The position numbers were made by a program, and so were the translations under genes. A stretch of DNA of 45,007 bases from an uncultured Oscillospiraceae bacterium (GTDB lineage Bacteria > Bacillota > Clostridia > Oscillospirales > Oscillospiraceae), in contig CALWXR010000019.1 in NCBI GenBank assembly GCA_944385535.1, positions 1-45,007 on the forward strand. Reading direction: 5' to 3'. Below, in pieces: positions 1-7,620 of this stretch. Numbering within the stretch: the first letter of the stretch is position 1; every line of letters begins with the position of its first letter. The notes beneath the pieces are model-generated. The model had not been told where the DNA came from, did no database searches, and saw only the letters and a list, made by a program, of their open reading frames with translations.

Positions 1-100
1 TGCTACCGGATGCAGTCAGATTTTTCACTTGGTTTCGTGAAAAGGATTCTTGCCAATTATTACTTGACACATACTCCATCAGCAAGCAGGCAAAGGCGCG

Positions 101-129
101 TTGACAAGGGGCGTTTCCTTGTTTATAAT
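101..129 (+). promoter_or_regulatory. Sigma-A promoter of the NSS transporter gene
   Basis: TTGACA at 101-106 and TATAAT at 124-129 are both perfect consensus with a 17-bp spacer. Transcription would begin near 136, giving a short leader of about 30 nt before the start codon at 166. Nothing else is recognised in bases 1-100. Confidence 0.85.
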
Positions 130-165
130 TGAAGCAGATTTGAAAGCATTTCTGGAGGGATCGTG

Positions 166-1530
166 ATGGAGCGGGAACATTTGGCAAGCCGTCTTGGATT
201 TATTCTGCTCAGCGCCGGCTGTGCCATCGGCATCGGCAATGTATGGAAATTTCCCTGGATGGCGGGGCGGTATGGAGGCGGCGCCTTTGTGGCGGTGTAT
301 TTGCTCTTCCTGCTGATCCTGGGGGTGCCGGTGCTGACCATGGAGTTTGCCATGGGCCGGGCGGCCCAGAAAAGCCCCTTGCAAATGTATCAGGCGTTGA
401 AGCCCGGCGGAAAATGGGGCTGGCACGGCTGGGCATGCCTGATCGGCAATGTGGTGCTGATGATGTTCTACACCACCGTCTCCGGCTGGATGCTTCAGTA
501 TTTTGTGGATACGGCCCGGGGCGTTTTCACCGGTCTGGACGCCGCCGGGGTGGAAGGAAAGTTTTCTCAGATGCTCTCTTCTCCCGGCACCATGGGGGTG
601 TATATGTCCATTGTGGTGATCGGCTGCTTTGCCGTAATCTCCGTGGGCGTTCAGAAAGGATTGGAGCGGGTTACCAAGGCCATGATGCTGGCCCTGATCC
701 TGCTTATGTGGATCCTGGCCGTCAATTCCATCTTCCTGGAAGGGGGCGGCGAGGGCCTGCGTTTCTACCTGATCCCGGATATTGACCGGATGCAGGCGGT
801 GGGCGTGGGCAATATGATCGCGGCGGCCATGAACCAGTCCTTTTTTACCTTAAGTCTCGGCATCGGCTCCATGGCCATTTTCGGCAGCTATATCGGCAAG
901 GAGCATGCCCTGGCGGGAGAGTCCGTCCGGGTATGCCTGCTGGACACGATGGTGGCGCTGTGCTCCGGCCTGATTATTTTTCCCGCCTGCTTTGCCTACG
1001 GAGTGGATGTGAACAGCGGCCCCGCGCTGATCTTCATCACCCTGCCCAATGTGTTCAACAACCTCCCCATGGGCCGTTTCTGGGGGACGCTGTTCTTCCT
1101 GTTCATGACCTTCGCCGCCTTGTCTACGGTGCTGGCGGTGTTTGAGAACATCGCCTCCTGTGTCAGCGAGAAAACCGGATGGAGCCGGAAAAAGACCTGC
1201 GTCCTTTGCTGCGTGGGAATTTTGCTGCTGAGTCTGCCCTGCGTGCTGGGATATAATGTATGGAGCGGAGTCAGGCCCATTGCCGGTCACGACATTCTGG
1301 ACAGTGAGGACTTTATCGTCAGTAACCTTTTGCTTCCTCTGGGGTCGTTGGTCATTGTGGTCTTTTGCACCAGCCGCTATGGCTGGGGCTGGGAGAATTT
1401 CCTGAAAGAGGCAAACCAGGGCAAGGGCCTGAAAATGGCCAAATGGCTCCGGCCTTACGTAGCCTATGTGGTGCCGGTGATCATTTTGACCATCTTCGTT
1501 CTGGGGCTTTTCAGCTTCTTTGGGGGATAA
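166..1530 (+). CDS. Sodium-dependent transporter, NSS/SNF family
   Basis: Inner-membrane sodium symporter of the neurotransmitter:sodium symporter family, which in bacteria mostly imports amino acids. The N-terminus carries the family hallmark: a first helix broken by GIGNVWKFP, then RYGGGAFVAVYLL, and GVPVLTMEFAMG in helix 2. The protein is about 454 residues with 11-12 hydrophobic segments, the usual bacterial size. I chose ATG 166 over GTG 163 because GGAGG at 154-158 then sits 7 nt upstream rather than 4. The gene stands alone between its own promoter and a terminator, so the substrate cannot be read from context; the downstream beta-glucuronidase has its own promoter. Family assignment is firm, substrate unknown. 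Confidence 0.93.
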   Translation: MEREHLASRLGFILLSAGCAIGIGNVWKFPWMAGRYGGGAFVAVYLLFLLILGVPVLTMEFAMGRAAQKSPLQMYQALKPGGKWGWHGWACLIGNVVLMMFYTTVSGWMLQYFVDTARGVFTGLDAAGVEGKFSQMLSSPGTMGVYMSIVVIGCFAVISVGVQKGLERVTKAMMLALILLMWILAVNSIFLEGGGEGLRFYLIPDIDRMQAVGVGNMIAAAMNQSFFTLSLGIGSMAIFGSYIGKEHALAGESVRVCLLDTMVALCSGLIIFPACFAYGVDVNSGPALIFITLPNVFNNLPMGRFWGTLFFLFMTFAALSTVLAVFENIASCVSEKTGWSRKKTCVLCCVGILLLSLPCVLGYNVWSGVRPIAGHDILDSEDFIVSNLLLPLGSLVIVVFCTSRYGWGWENFLKEANQGKGLKMAKWLRPYVAYVVPVIILTIFVLGLFSFFGG

Positions 1531-1570
1531 AAATACCGCGGCTGTATAAAAACGCGGCCGCGATATTTTT
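1529..1570 (+). terminator. Terminator after the NSS transporter
   Basis: Arms 1529-1542 and 1557-1570 form a 14-bp stem with one mismatch. The outer part is A-rich on the left and T-rich on the right, so the hairpin carries its own U-tract (1566-1570). The loop is 14 nt. It begins right at the stop codon. Confidence 0.65.
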
Positions 1571-1605
1571 GTAGGAAGGGTGCCACAGATGCGGCGTTTT
1601 GGGCG

Positions 1606-1634
1606 TTGTTTTTTGTACGGGAGAATGATAAAAT
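1606..1634 (+). promoter_or_regulatory. Probable promoter of the beta-glucuronidase gene
   Basis: TTGTTT at 1606-1611 and TAAAAT at 1629-1634 with a 17-bp spacer. The leader to the start codon at 1724 is about 80 nt. No operator-like palindrome was convincing in it. Confidence 0.5.
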
Positions 1635-1723
1635 AAACAAAGTAAGGATCTGTACACGAAAAAAATTGTGCGAACAGTCCAACGCGCCTTTGGCGTAAAT
1701 CTATGATCGGAGGAATCAACGTT

Positions 1724-3550
1724 ATGAATATGTCTTTGCTGTATCCCCGTGCCACGGCTTCCCGCCGGGTGATCTCTCTGGACGGAATGTGGCAGTTCCA
1801 GTTTGACCCGGAATCCGCCGGCGAGGCTGCCGGCTGGACCGGCGGCCTGCCGGAAAGCTGCTCCATGCCGGTGCCGTCCTCCTTCTGCGACGTCTTTACC
1901 ACCAAGGACGCCCGGGAGTACACCGGCGACTTCTGGTATGAGACGGACTTCTTCGTCCCCGGCGAGTGGGAGGGGAAGGAAGTGGTCATCCGCTTCGGCT
2001 CCGTCACCCACAAGGCCAAGGTCTTTGTGAACGGAGCGGAAATCTGCTCCCACGTGGGCGGCTTCCTGCCCTTCAACGCGGTGGTTACCGATGTGGTCAA
2101 GTACAACCAGGTGAACAAGCTGTCCGTGCTGGCTAACAACGAGCTCAGCGAGACCATGCTGCCCTGCGGCAAAACCCAGGTGCTGTCCAACGGCAAGAAG
2201 GTGTCCGCCCCCTACTTTGACTTCTACAACTACGCGGGCATCCAGCGCCCGGTGAAGCTGCTGTGCCTGCCCAAGGCCGCCGTCACCGACTATGAGGTGA
2301 AGTTCACCCTCCAGGACGCCGACGCGGAAGTGGACTACAGCGTGAAAACCTGCGGCGAAGGCGATGTGACCGTCTCCCTGTACGATAAGCAGGGTAATCT
2401 GGCCGCGGAAGGCAAGGGCGCGGCAGGGAAGCTGCTGGTGAAGGACGCCAAGCTGTGGAACGTCCACGCTCCCTACCTGTACAAGATCGTCATCCGGCTG
2501 TACCAGGACGAGAAGCTGGTGGACGAGTACTATGACACCCTGGGCATCCGCACCTTCGAAGTGAAGGGAGATAAGCTGTTGCTCAACGGCAAGCATGTGT
2601 ACCTGCGGGGCTTCGGCAAGCATGAGGACGCGGACATCCGGGGCCGGGGCCTGGATCTGGTCACCGTGAAGCGGGACTACGAGTGCCTGAAGTGGGTGGG
2701 GGCCAACTGCTTCCGTACCTCCCACTACCCCTACGCGGAAGAGCTGTACTACATGGCCGATGAGGAAGGCTTCCTGATTATCGACGAGACCACCGCGGTG
2801 GGCTGCATGGAGTCCACCATGAACTTCCTGGCCGCCAACCAGGGCACCGGCAAGAAGCTGGGCTTCTTTGAAAAGGAGACCACACCCCAGCTGCTGGAGC
2901 ACCATCGCCAGGTTCTCCACGACATGATCACCCGGGACAAGAACCACGCCTCCGTCATCGCCTGGTCCATCCTGAACGAGCCCCAGTGCACCTCCGATGG
3001 GACCGAAGAGTACTTTAAGAACCTGTTCGACTACGCCCACGAGCTGGACGTGCAGAAGCGGCCCCGGACCTACGCCGTGGTCATGATGAGCCTGCCCCAC
3101 ACCTCCAAGGGCCAGCAGTTCGCCGACATCATCAGCCTGAACCGGTACTACGGCTGGTACGTTATGGGCGGCGCGGGAATCGTGGACGCGGAAGCCGCCT
3201 TCCGGAAGGAGATGGACGGCTGGAATCAGGTGCGGGGCGACCGTCCCGTGATCTTCACCGAGTACGGCGCGGACACCCTGGCCTCCGAGCACAAGCTGCC
3301 CAGCGTCATGTGGAGCCAGGAGTATCAGAACGAGTATCTGGAGATGAACCACCGGGTCTTCGACAGCTACGATTTCGTCCAGGGCGAGCTCATGTGGAAC
3401 TTCGCCGACTTCCAGACCACCGAGGGCATCCTCCGGGTCAACGGCAACAAGAAGGGCGCCTTCACCCGTCAGCGTCAGCCCAAGGATGTGGCCTATGTGC
3501 TGAAGAGCCGCTGGGAGGCTCTGCCCACCGACTACAAATCCGATAAGTAA
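1724..3550 (+). CDS. uidA: Beta-glucuronidase, glycoside hydrolase family 2
   Basis: Cytoplasmic retaining beta-glucuronidase that releases glucuronic acid from glucuronide conjugates; in gut bacteria it frees sugars from host-conjugated compounds. The protein is about 608 residues with the GH2 order of jelly-roll, immunoglobulin-like and TIM-barrel domains. The acid/base Glu419 lies in WSILNEP and the nucleophile Glu513 in FTEYGAD. The glucuronate-reading N-x-K motif is present as NKKGAFTR (Asn575, Lys577), and NRYYGWYV precedes it, as in E. coli GUS. An insert of roughly 35 residues after the DETTAVG stretch corresponds to the active-site loop that classes gut enzymes as Loop-1-like (inferred from length). 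No signal peptide. Start ATG 1724 has GGAGG at 1709-1713; the in-frame ATG at 1703 lies upstream of that site. The N-x-K motif makes galactosidase unlikely. Confidence 0.95.
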   Translation: MNMSLLYPRATASRRVISLDGMWQFQFDPESAGEAAGWTGGLPESCSMPVPSSFCDVFTTKDAREYTGDFWYETDFFVPGEWEGKEVVIRFGSVTHKAKVFVNGAEICSHVGGFLPFNAVVTDVVKYNQVNKLSVLANNELSETMLPCGKTQVLSNGKKVSAPYFDFYNYAGIQRPVKLLCLPKAAVTDYEVKFTLQDADAEVDYSVKTCGEGDVTVSLYDKQGNLAAEGKGAAGKLLVKDAKLWNVHAPYLYKIVIRLYQDEKLVDEYYDTLGIRTFEVKGDKLLLNGKHVYLRGFGKHEDADIRGRGLDLVTVKRDYECLKWVGANCFRTSHYPYAEELYYMADEEGFLIIDETTAVGCMESTMNFLAANQGTGKKLGFFEKETTPQLLEHHRQVLHDMITRDKNHASVIAWSILNEPQCTSDGTEEYFKNLFDYAHELDVQKRPRTYAVVMMSLPHTSKGQQFADIISLNRYYGWYVMGGAGIVDAEAAFRKEMDGWNQVRGDRPVIFTEYGADTLASEHKLPSVMWSQEYQNEYLEMNHRVFDSYDFVQGELMWNFADFQTTEGILRVNGNKKGAFTRQRQPKDVAYVLKSRWEALPTDYKSDK

Positions 3551-3553
3551 CAA

Positions 3554-3597
3554 TAGAAAAACCAGCCGATCCGGTTTCGGGTCGGCTGGTTTTTTTG
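3554..3597. terminator. Bidirectional terminator between uidA and the leftward operon
   Basis: Arms 3561-3573 and 3578-3590 pair with one mismatch around a GTTT loop. T7 follows on the + strand (3590-3596) and the A-run at 3556-3561 gives a U-tract on the - strand. It therefore serves both the rightward beta-glucuronidase gene and the leftward gene ending at 3615. Confidence 0.85.
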
Positions 3598-3614
3598 GAG
3601 GCCCAAGGGGTTCC

Positions 3615-4121
3615 TCAGCTCCTCTTATTTTGAATGGCAATGAGCACGCATCCAAAGTAGCCTTTTCTCTTTAAAAATGCCTCAAGACTGGGGCCGTAGA
3701 GATCCGGGCCGGTGGAATTCCGGTAGGTGTTATAGCCCACAAAGCCGCCGCCGGTGTGATGGAGGGCCACAAAGTGAGCCCCAAAGCGGAGTCCTCTGCG
3801 CCAGCGGTAGAACAGGATGCACACGTCCGACGCTCCGGCGATTCGGTCGAAGGCATTTCGCCGGAAGCAGAACCGCACGGGAAAGCCCCATTTCCGGAAG
3901 CACAGGGCGGGACACCAGAAGCTGGTTCCGGCGTTGCCGTGGATCAGCGGCAGCTGCCAGGCAAACCAGCGGATCAGCTGTTTTTTGTCCGTGTCATAGC
4001 CCAGAAGCCGCAGGGCGTTATAGGCGGCGATCCAGCCGCAGCCGGTGGCGGCGGAGGAGCGCAGGCCGTAGCGGTACCGGTTCCGGGGGATGGCCCGCTG
4101 GTTGTAGATCAAATCACTCAT
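3615..4121 (-). CDS. Putative papain-like cysteine peptidase (C39-like), function unknown
   Basis: Soluble 168-residue protein with no signal peptide. Cys28 sits in TGCGWIAAYNALRLLG, at the start of a helix as in C39-like and other papain-fold peptidases. His116 lies in GAHFVAL, followed by GGGFVGYN with Asn131, so a Cys-His-Asn triad is plausible. The middle part is rich in aromatic and Arg residues. It overlaps the upstream C_GCAxxG_C_C gene by 4 nt (ATGA), so the two are translationally coupled, and it ends the operon at the bidirectional terminator. The peptidase reading comes from motif spacing only; it could be an inactive relative. Confidence 0.6.
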   Translation of the reverse strand: MSDLIYNQRAIPRNRYRYGLRSSAATGCGWIAAYNALRLLGYDTDKKQLIRWFAWQLPLIHGNAGTSFWCPALCFRKWGFPVRFCFRRNAFDRIAGASDVCILFYRWRRGLRFGAHFVALHHTGGGFVGYNTYRNSTGPDLYGPSLEAFLKRKGYFGCVLIAIQNKRS

Positions 4122-4591
4122 TTCTCTAATCCGCCTTTCTCCGGCAGAGGGTGCTGGTCTATGTACGCGTCCAGCACCCGGGCGGCGGTCATCACCATGC
4201 GGGCGCAGGGCCGCTTCTTGTAATATTCCTGGGTTCTGGGGGTGGGGTTGGGATCCGAGGGAGGATTCTTCAGAATCTCCCGGCAGACGATGCTTCCCAC
4301 TTCCTCCCGGAAGGCCCCGGCCAGGGCCTGAACCCGGACATAGTGCTCCCTCTTGCGGCAGTCGTTCTCTCCCGGCTCCTCATAGCCGTAGAGCAGCCCC
4401 GCTACCATAAGCATGCCGCTGACGGCCCCGCATACCTCCCGCATCCGGCCCATCCCGCCGCCAAAGGACGAGGAAAGCCTGGCCGCGAAGCCTTCCTCCA
4501 GCCCGGTAACATCGCAAAAGGCCACCACAATGGCCTGGGCGCAGTTGCTTCCGGATAAAAACAGCTCCGCCGCTTTTTCGCTGTGATTCAT
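4118..4591 (-). CDS. C_GCAxxG_C_C family redox-type protein
   Basis: 157-residue member of the C_GCAxxG_C_C family, small cysteine-rich proteins thought to be redox active or metal binding, with no settled function. Conserved features: NCAQAIVVAF near the N-terminus, then GGGMGRMREVCGAVSG holding the CGAxxG core, then Cys in NDCRKRE and in GSIVCREIL. Its own AGGAGG-type site lies at about 4600. It follows butyrate kinase by 68 nt and overlaps the next gene by 4 nt, so the three are probably one transcript. Family call is firm; role unknown. Confidence 0.85.
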   Translation of the reverse strand: MNHSEKAAELFLSGSNCAQAIVVAFCDVTGLEEGFAARLSSSFGGGMGRMREVCGAVSGMLMVAGLLYGYEEPGENDCRKREHYVRVQALAGAFREEVGSIVCREILKNPPSDPNPTPRTQEYYKKRPCARMVMTAARVLDAYIDQHPLPEKGGLEK

Positions 4592-4659
4592 ATAGACTTC
4601 CTCCTGCTTGTCTGTTTCTCATGAACAGGTCTGTAAGGCCGGAATGGGCACGCGATGGA

Positions 4660-5769
4660 TTATTCCCAGTCGAATCCCCGGAATACCGGCTCGCCTGTGT
4701 ACCGGTTGGCCTGCCTGCTGCCCTGGAGCACCTCCAGAACGGCCTGGGCCATGGCCTCCTGCTCACACTCCCCGGGGTAGACCGAGATGGGGGCGATCCA
4801 GCCGCATCGGGCTTCCACGCCCTTGATAATGTCCGCGTAGATTATCAGGCCGCCGGTGAGCAGGATTCCGTCCACCTTTCCCTCCAGCACCGCCGCCATG
4901 GCGCCGATGGATTTACACAGCTGGTAGATCATGGCGTTCCAGACAGTGGCGGCCTTCTTGTCTCCCGACGCCGCCATGGCGTGGATTTTCGACGCGTCGG
5001 AGGTGCCGAAGTGGCTGACAAACCCGCCGGAACGGGACAGCATGGCCCGCATTTCCCCGGTGGTGTGGCCCTGATCCAGGTATTGCAGCACCTCCATAAT
5101 GGGAATGGAGCCCAGCCGGGTGGGGGTGAAGGGGCCGTCGCCCCCGGCGCCTTCCGTGCTGTCGATCATGCGTCCGCCTTTGTGGACGGTGATGGTAATG
5201 CCCCCGTCCACATGGCAGACGATCAGGTTCAGATCCTCGTAGGATCTTCCCATTTTTCCGGCGTGGATGGCGGCGATGCCCTTCTGATTCAGCACGTGGG
5301 TCTGGGCCCGGCGATAGAGTCCGGCAATGCCGGTGATCCGGGCGTAGTCCCACAGCTCGTCTACGTTGGTGGGATTGACGGTATAGGCGGGCTTTCCGTA
5401 TTCGTTTCCCAGGGCATAGGCAAGCATGACTCCCAGCTTCGCCGGGTGGTCGCTGCCGCCCTTGTCCGCGGCGGTATCCGCGTTCAGCCGCTGGTCAATT
5501 TCCATCACACCGGCCGCCTGAGAATAGGCGCAGCCGCCCCGGCCCACAAATACGTCCATATCCCCGGGGGTCAGCCCATGAGAGTGCAGAACGTCCAAAA
5601 TCACCTGCCTGCGCATGGGGAGCTGGTGGTTGGTGGTGGGATATTTCAGAAGCTCCGGGGCGTCGTGGAAGATGCTTTCGGTAAAAATATTATGTTCGTC
5701 TTGAAAGACGCTTACCTTGGTGGAGGTGGAGCCGGGGTTGATGATGAGCAGTTTCTTTGGGGAATGCAT
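4660..5769 (-). CDS. buk: Butyrate kinase
   Basis: ATP-dependent kinase of the acetokinase/ASKHA superfamily that interconverts butyryl phosphate plus ADP with butyrate plus ATP, the energy-yielding last step of one butyrate route. The 369-residue length is close to the usual 355. The N-terminus has the phosphate loop INPGSTSTKVSVF; later motifs include GRGGCAY, NPTNVDELWDYARITG, CHVDGGITI and the C-terminal LLTGGLIIY and YPGECEQEAMA. I chose ATG 5769 because AAGAAGG lies 8 nt upstream; an ORF open further upstream has no such site. No phosphotransbutyrylase (ptb) is next to it, which is unusual because ptb-buk is the common pair. Branched-chain acid kinase activity cannot be excluded. Confidence 0.93.
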   Translation of the reverse strand: MHSPKKLLIINPGSTSTKVSVFQDEHNIFTESIFHDAPELLKYPTTNHQLPMRRQVILDVLHSHGLTPGDMDVFVGRGGCAYSQAAGVMEIDQRLNADTAADKGGSDHPAKLGVMLAYALGNEYGKPAYTVNPTNVDELWDYARITGIAGLYRRAQTHVLNQKGIAAIHAGKMGRSYEDLNLIVCHVDGGITITVHKGGRMIDSTEGAGGDGPFTPTRLGSIPIMEVLQYLDQGHTTGEMRAMLSRSGGFVSHFGTSDASKIHAMAASGDKKAATVWNAMIYQLCKSIGAMAAVLEGKVDGILLTGGLIIYADIIKGVEARCGWIAPISVYPGECEQEAMAQAVLEVLQGSRQANRYTGEPVFRGFDWE

Positions 5770-5848
5770 GGTAAAAACCTTCTTTGCATAAAAAATTCGC
5801 TCCGGAGAAAGGGGGGCTCCGGAAACGCGCCGCTTTCTATCGGGTGTT

Positions 5849-5877
5849 ATCATACCACTTTTTTCCGCAAAAAGAAA
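5849..5877 (-). promoter_or_regulatory. Probable promoter of the buk operon
   Basis: On the - strand TATGAT (5854-5849) is preceded by TGG, an extended -10, with a poor -35 (TTTCTT, 5877-5872) 17 bp upstream. The leader to the buk start is about 75 nt. Confidence 0.45.
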
Positions 5878-5950
5878 GGGGGGGCTCACAGAATAAGAGC
5901 CGGAGATGATTTCCGGATGCCATTTCAAAGCAGGAAGCAATTCATTTACG

Positions 5951-5984
5951 AAAAAACAGCCAGCCCCTTGGGGCTGGCTGTTTT
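5951..5984 (-). terminator. Terminator of the tRNA-Gly gene
   Basis: Reading leftward, a perfect stem built from CAGCCAGCCCC and its complement (about 5956-5966 and 5970-5980), with outer A/T pairs and a 3-nt loop, is followed by a run of U. It starts at the 3' end of the tRNA. Confidence 0.85.
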
Positions 5985-6057
5985 GGAGCAGGGTACGGGA
6001 ATCGAACCCGCCTTCACGGCTTGGGAAGCCGTTGTATTACCGATATACGAACCCTGC
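5984..6057 (-). tRNA. tRNA-Gly(CCC)
   Basis: The reverse complement folds as a complete tRNA: acceptor GCAGGGT/ACCCTGC, D arm GTAT...ATAC, anticodon stem ACGGC/GCCGT around the loop TTCCCAA (anticodon CCC, reads GGG), and T arm CGGG-TTCGATT-CCCG. The 3' CCA is encoded (5986-5984). It has its own promoter and terminator, so it is a single-gene unit. Confidence 0.97.
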
Positions 6058-6067
6058 GCATGGGTAG

Positions 6068-6096
6068 ATTATAGCAGACTCCTTTGAAAAATGCAA
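6068..6096 (-). promoter_or_regulatory. Promoter of tRNA-Gly
   Basis: On the - strand TTGCAT (6096-6091) and TATAAT (6073-6068) are separated by 17 bp, placing the start site a few bases before the mature tRNA 5' end at 6057. Confidence 0.8.
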
Positions 6097-6126
6097 CCAC
6101 TTTTTTGCCGGAATGGGCAGGGTGTA

Positions 6127-6155
6127 TTGAGGTTTTTTCTCTGCTGTGGTAAAAT
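6127..6155 (+). promoter_or_regulatory. Promoter of the small gene at 6200
   Basis: TTGAGG at 6127-6132, 17-bp spacer, TAAAAT at 6150-6155 preceded by TGG (extended -10). It lies back to back with the tRNA promoter. Confidence 0.6.
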
Positions 6156-6199
6156 GATCTCAGAATATCCCCGGGAGGGGGAGAATGGGAGGATGCCCT

Positions 6200-6427
6200 A
6201 TGGCGGAATATGAGCTGGTTCATGAGATCAAAAATCTGTGCCGGAACAACCAGATGCGGGATGTTTTCTTTGAGGAAGTGGAGTGCGACGACCCGGTTGC
6301 TTACCTGGAAGGAAGGCTTCGGGGAAAGGCGGTGGAGCTGTCTGTGGAGCCGGGAACGGACGGGGCGGTGACTGTTCACGCGGTGGTGGATGGGCTGATT
6401 CAGAAATTCGTCTTTACGCCCATTTAG
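6200..6427 (+). CDS. Small conserved-looking protein, function unknown
   Basis: 75-residue acidic soluble protein that I do not recognise. It has a helical N-terminal half (AEYELVHEIKNLCRNNQM), then a beta-rich C-terminal half ending in VVDGLIQKFVFTPI. GGGAGG at 6187-6192 lies 7 nt before ATG 6200, so the in-frame ATG at 6185 is rejected. It has its own promoter. No terminator is visible before the metF promoter, so read-through into metF is possible. Confidence 0.7.
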   Translation: MAEYELVHEIKNLCRNNQMRDVFFEEVECDDPVAYLEGRLRGKAVELSVEPGTDGAVTVHAVVDGLIQKFVFTPI

Positions 6428-6465
6428 GCCGCTTGATTTTTTTTGTTATTTGCCTAAATTGTGGG

Positions 6466-6494
6466 TTGAATTTGGGCGGTTTATGTGTTACGAT
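6466..6494 (+). promoter_or_regulatory. Probable promoter of the metF-cooC-acsD-acsCE operon
   Basis: TTGAAT at 6466-6471, 17-bp spacer, TACGAT at 6489-6494. The leader of about 80 nt contains a small hairpin (GGCGC-ATT-GCGCC near 6511-6524) followed by TTTT, which could be a weak attenuator. No recognised riboswitch is seen here. Confidence 0.5.
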
Positions 6495-6582
6495 ATCGTT
6501 GTATCGATATGGGCGCATTGCGCCTTTTCGAATATCATACCTGTTAACCCAAAATAGGAAATATAGTTGGAGGTAAAAAAGT

Positions 6583-7512
6583 ATGTCTGTTATGGATATT
6601 CTTGACAAGCGCGCCGCGTTCTCTTTTGAGGTGTTCCCCCCCAAGACCGACGTGGGCATGGAGAAATTGTGCGGTGAGGGCGGCGTGCTGGAGCAGCTGT
6701 ACACCCTGAACCCGGATTACATCTCCTGCACCTACGGCGCGGGCGGCACCAATGTGGGCAAGAACCTGGAGGTTCTGGACAAGATCCAGAAGGACGGCAA
6801 GTGCGTCCCCGTCACCCACTTCACCTGCATCGGCAACACCAAAGAGGGCATTAAGGAGCAGCTGCAGACTTATCTGGATCATGGCATCAACCATATGCTG
6901 GCTCTGCGGGGCGACCTGCCCTTCGGCTGGACCGGCACCGGCGGCGACCTGCACTACGCCACCGAGCTGGTAAAGTTCGTCCGTCAGGAGTTCGGCGACA
7001 AGTTCACCATCGCCGTGGCCGGTTCTCCCGAGGGCCACATTGCCTGCCGCTCTCTGGAAGCGGACATCGCCTTCCTGAAGCAGAAGCAGGACAACGGCGC
7101 CGACTACATCATGACTCAGCTGTGCTGGGATATGGATCAGTTCCGCTACTGGCTGGACGCCATCCGGGCCGCCGGTATCTGGATGCCCGTGGACGTGGGT
7201 ATCATGCCCATCCTGGATCAGGCCGCTACCATCAACATGGCCCTGTCCCGGAACGGCTGCGTCATGCCCCGGGAGCTGTGCGAGATCATCTCCAAGAACT
7301 GGATCTTCCCCAACCCCTTCGTCAAGGATCCCTTCGACGCCGACGTAGAGGGCAAGAAGGCCTCCTTCAAGGCTGCCGGCATCGAGTACACCATCCGTCA
7401 GATCGACGAGTACCGCGCCTGCGGCATCAACGGCATCCATCTGTATGCCCTGAACAAGTTCGACGACGTGGCCTACATCGCCAAGGCCGCCGGTCTGATC
7501 GACCTGATCTAA
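6583..7512 (+). CDS. metF: 5,10-Methylenetetrahydrofolate reductase
   Basis: Flavoprotein that reduces 5,10-methylene-THF to 5-methyl-THF, the last step of the methyl branch of the Wood-Ljungdahl pathway and also the methyl source for methionine. The 309-residue TIM barrel shows FSFEVFPPK near the N-terminus (catalytic Glu16), SCTYGAGGT, LALRGD and CWDMDQFRYW. GGAGG lies 9 nt before ATG 6583. It is the first gene of the carbonyl-branch operon, which argues for an acetogenic or C1-linked role rather than only methionine synthesis. No metV partner, usual beside metF in many acetogens, is in the window. Codon use is strongly biased to C/G-ending codons (AAG, CTG, GCC), suggesting high expression. 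Confidence 0.95.
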   Translation: MSVMDILDKRAAFSFEVFPPKTDVGMEKLCGEGGVLEQLYTLNPDYISCTYGAGGTNVGKNLEVLDKIQKDGKCVPVTHFTCIGNTKEGIKEQLQTYLDHGINHMLALRGDLPFGWTGTGGDLHYATELVKFVRQEFGDKFTIAVAGSPEGHIACRSLEADIAFLKQKQDNGADYIMTQLCWDMDQFRYWLDAIRAAGIWMPVDVGIMPILDQAATINMALSRNGCVMPRELCEIISKNWIFPNPFVKDPFDADVEGKKASFKAAGIEYTIRQIDEYRACGINGIHLYALNKFDDVAYIAKAAGLIDLI

Positions 7513-7534
7513 GGGAAGCGGTAAGCATGAAGCG

Positions 7535-7585
7535 TGAAGAAGTGAGGCATATCGCCTCGCCGATTCACGATTGCCGATTTCTTCA
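7535..7585. repeat. Hairpin-forming intergenic element between metF and cooC
   Basis: A core stem GAGGC-ATATC-GCCTC (7544-7558) is enclosed by TGAAGAA (7535-7541) pairing with TTCTTCA (7579-7585). There is no T-run after it, so it is not an ordinary terminator. The style (alternating GTGAAG and CGATTCACGATT words) resembles short palindromic intergenic repeats seen in related genomes; this is from memory. Confidence 0.45.
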
Positions 7586-7620
7586 ACACTGCGCATTTTA
7601 CCAAAAGGAGTAAACTGACT

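Noticed and set aside
1-24. Similarity of TGCTACCGG...CAG...TTTTT at the left edge to 28446-28475
   Set aside because: Too short to separate from chance, and the left copy is cut by the window edge.
1511-3655. 714-codon open frame antisense to the beta-glucuronidase gene
   Set aside because: Shadow of a GC-rich, codon-biased gene; low-complexity Val/Gly/Leu/His residues, no ribosome site, no family.
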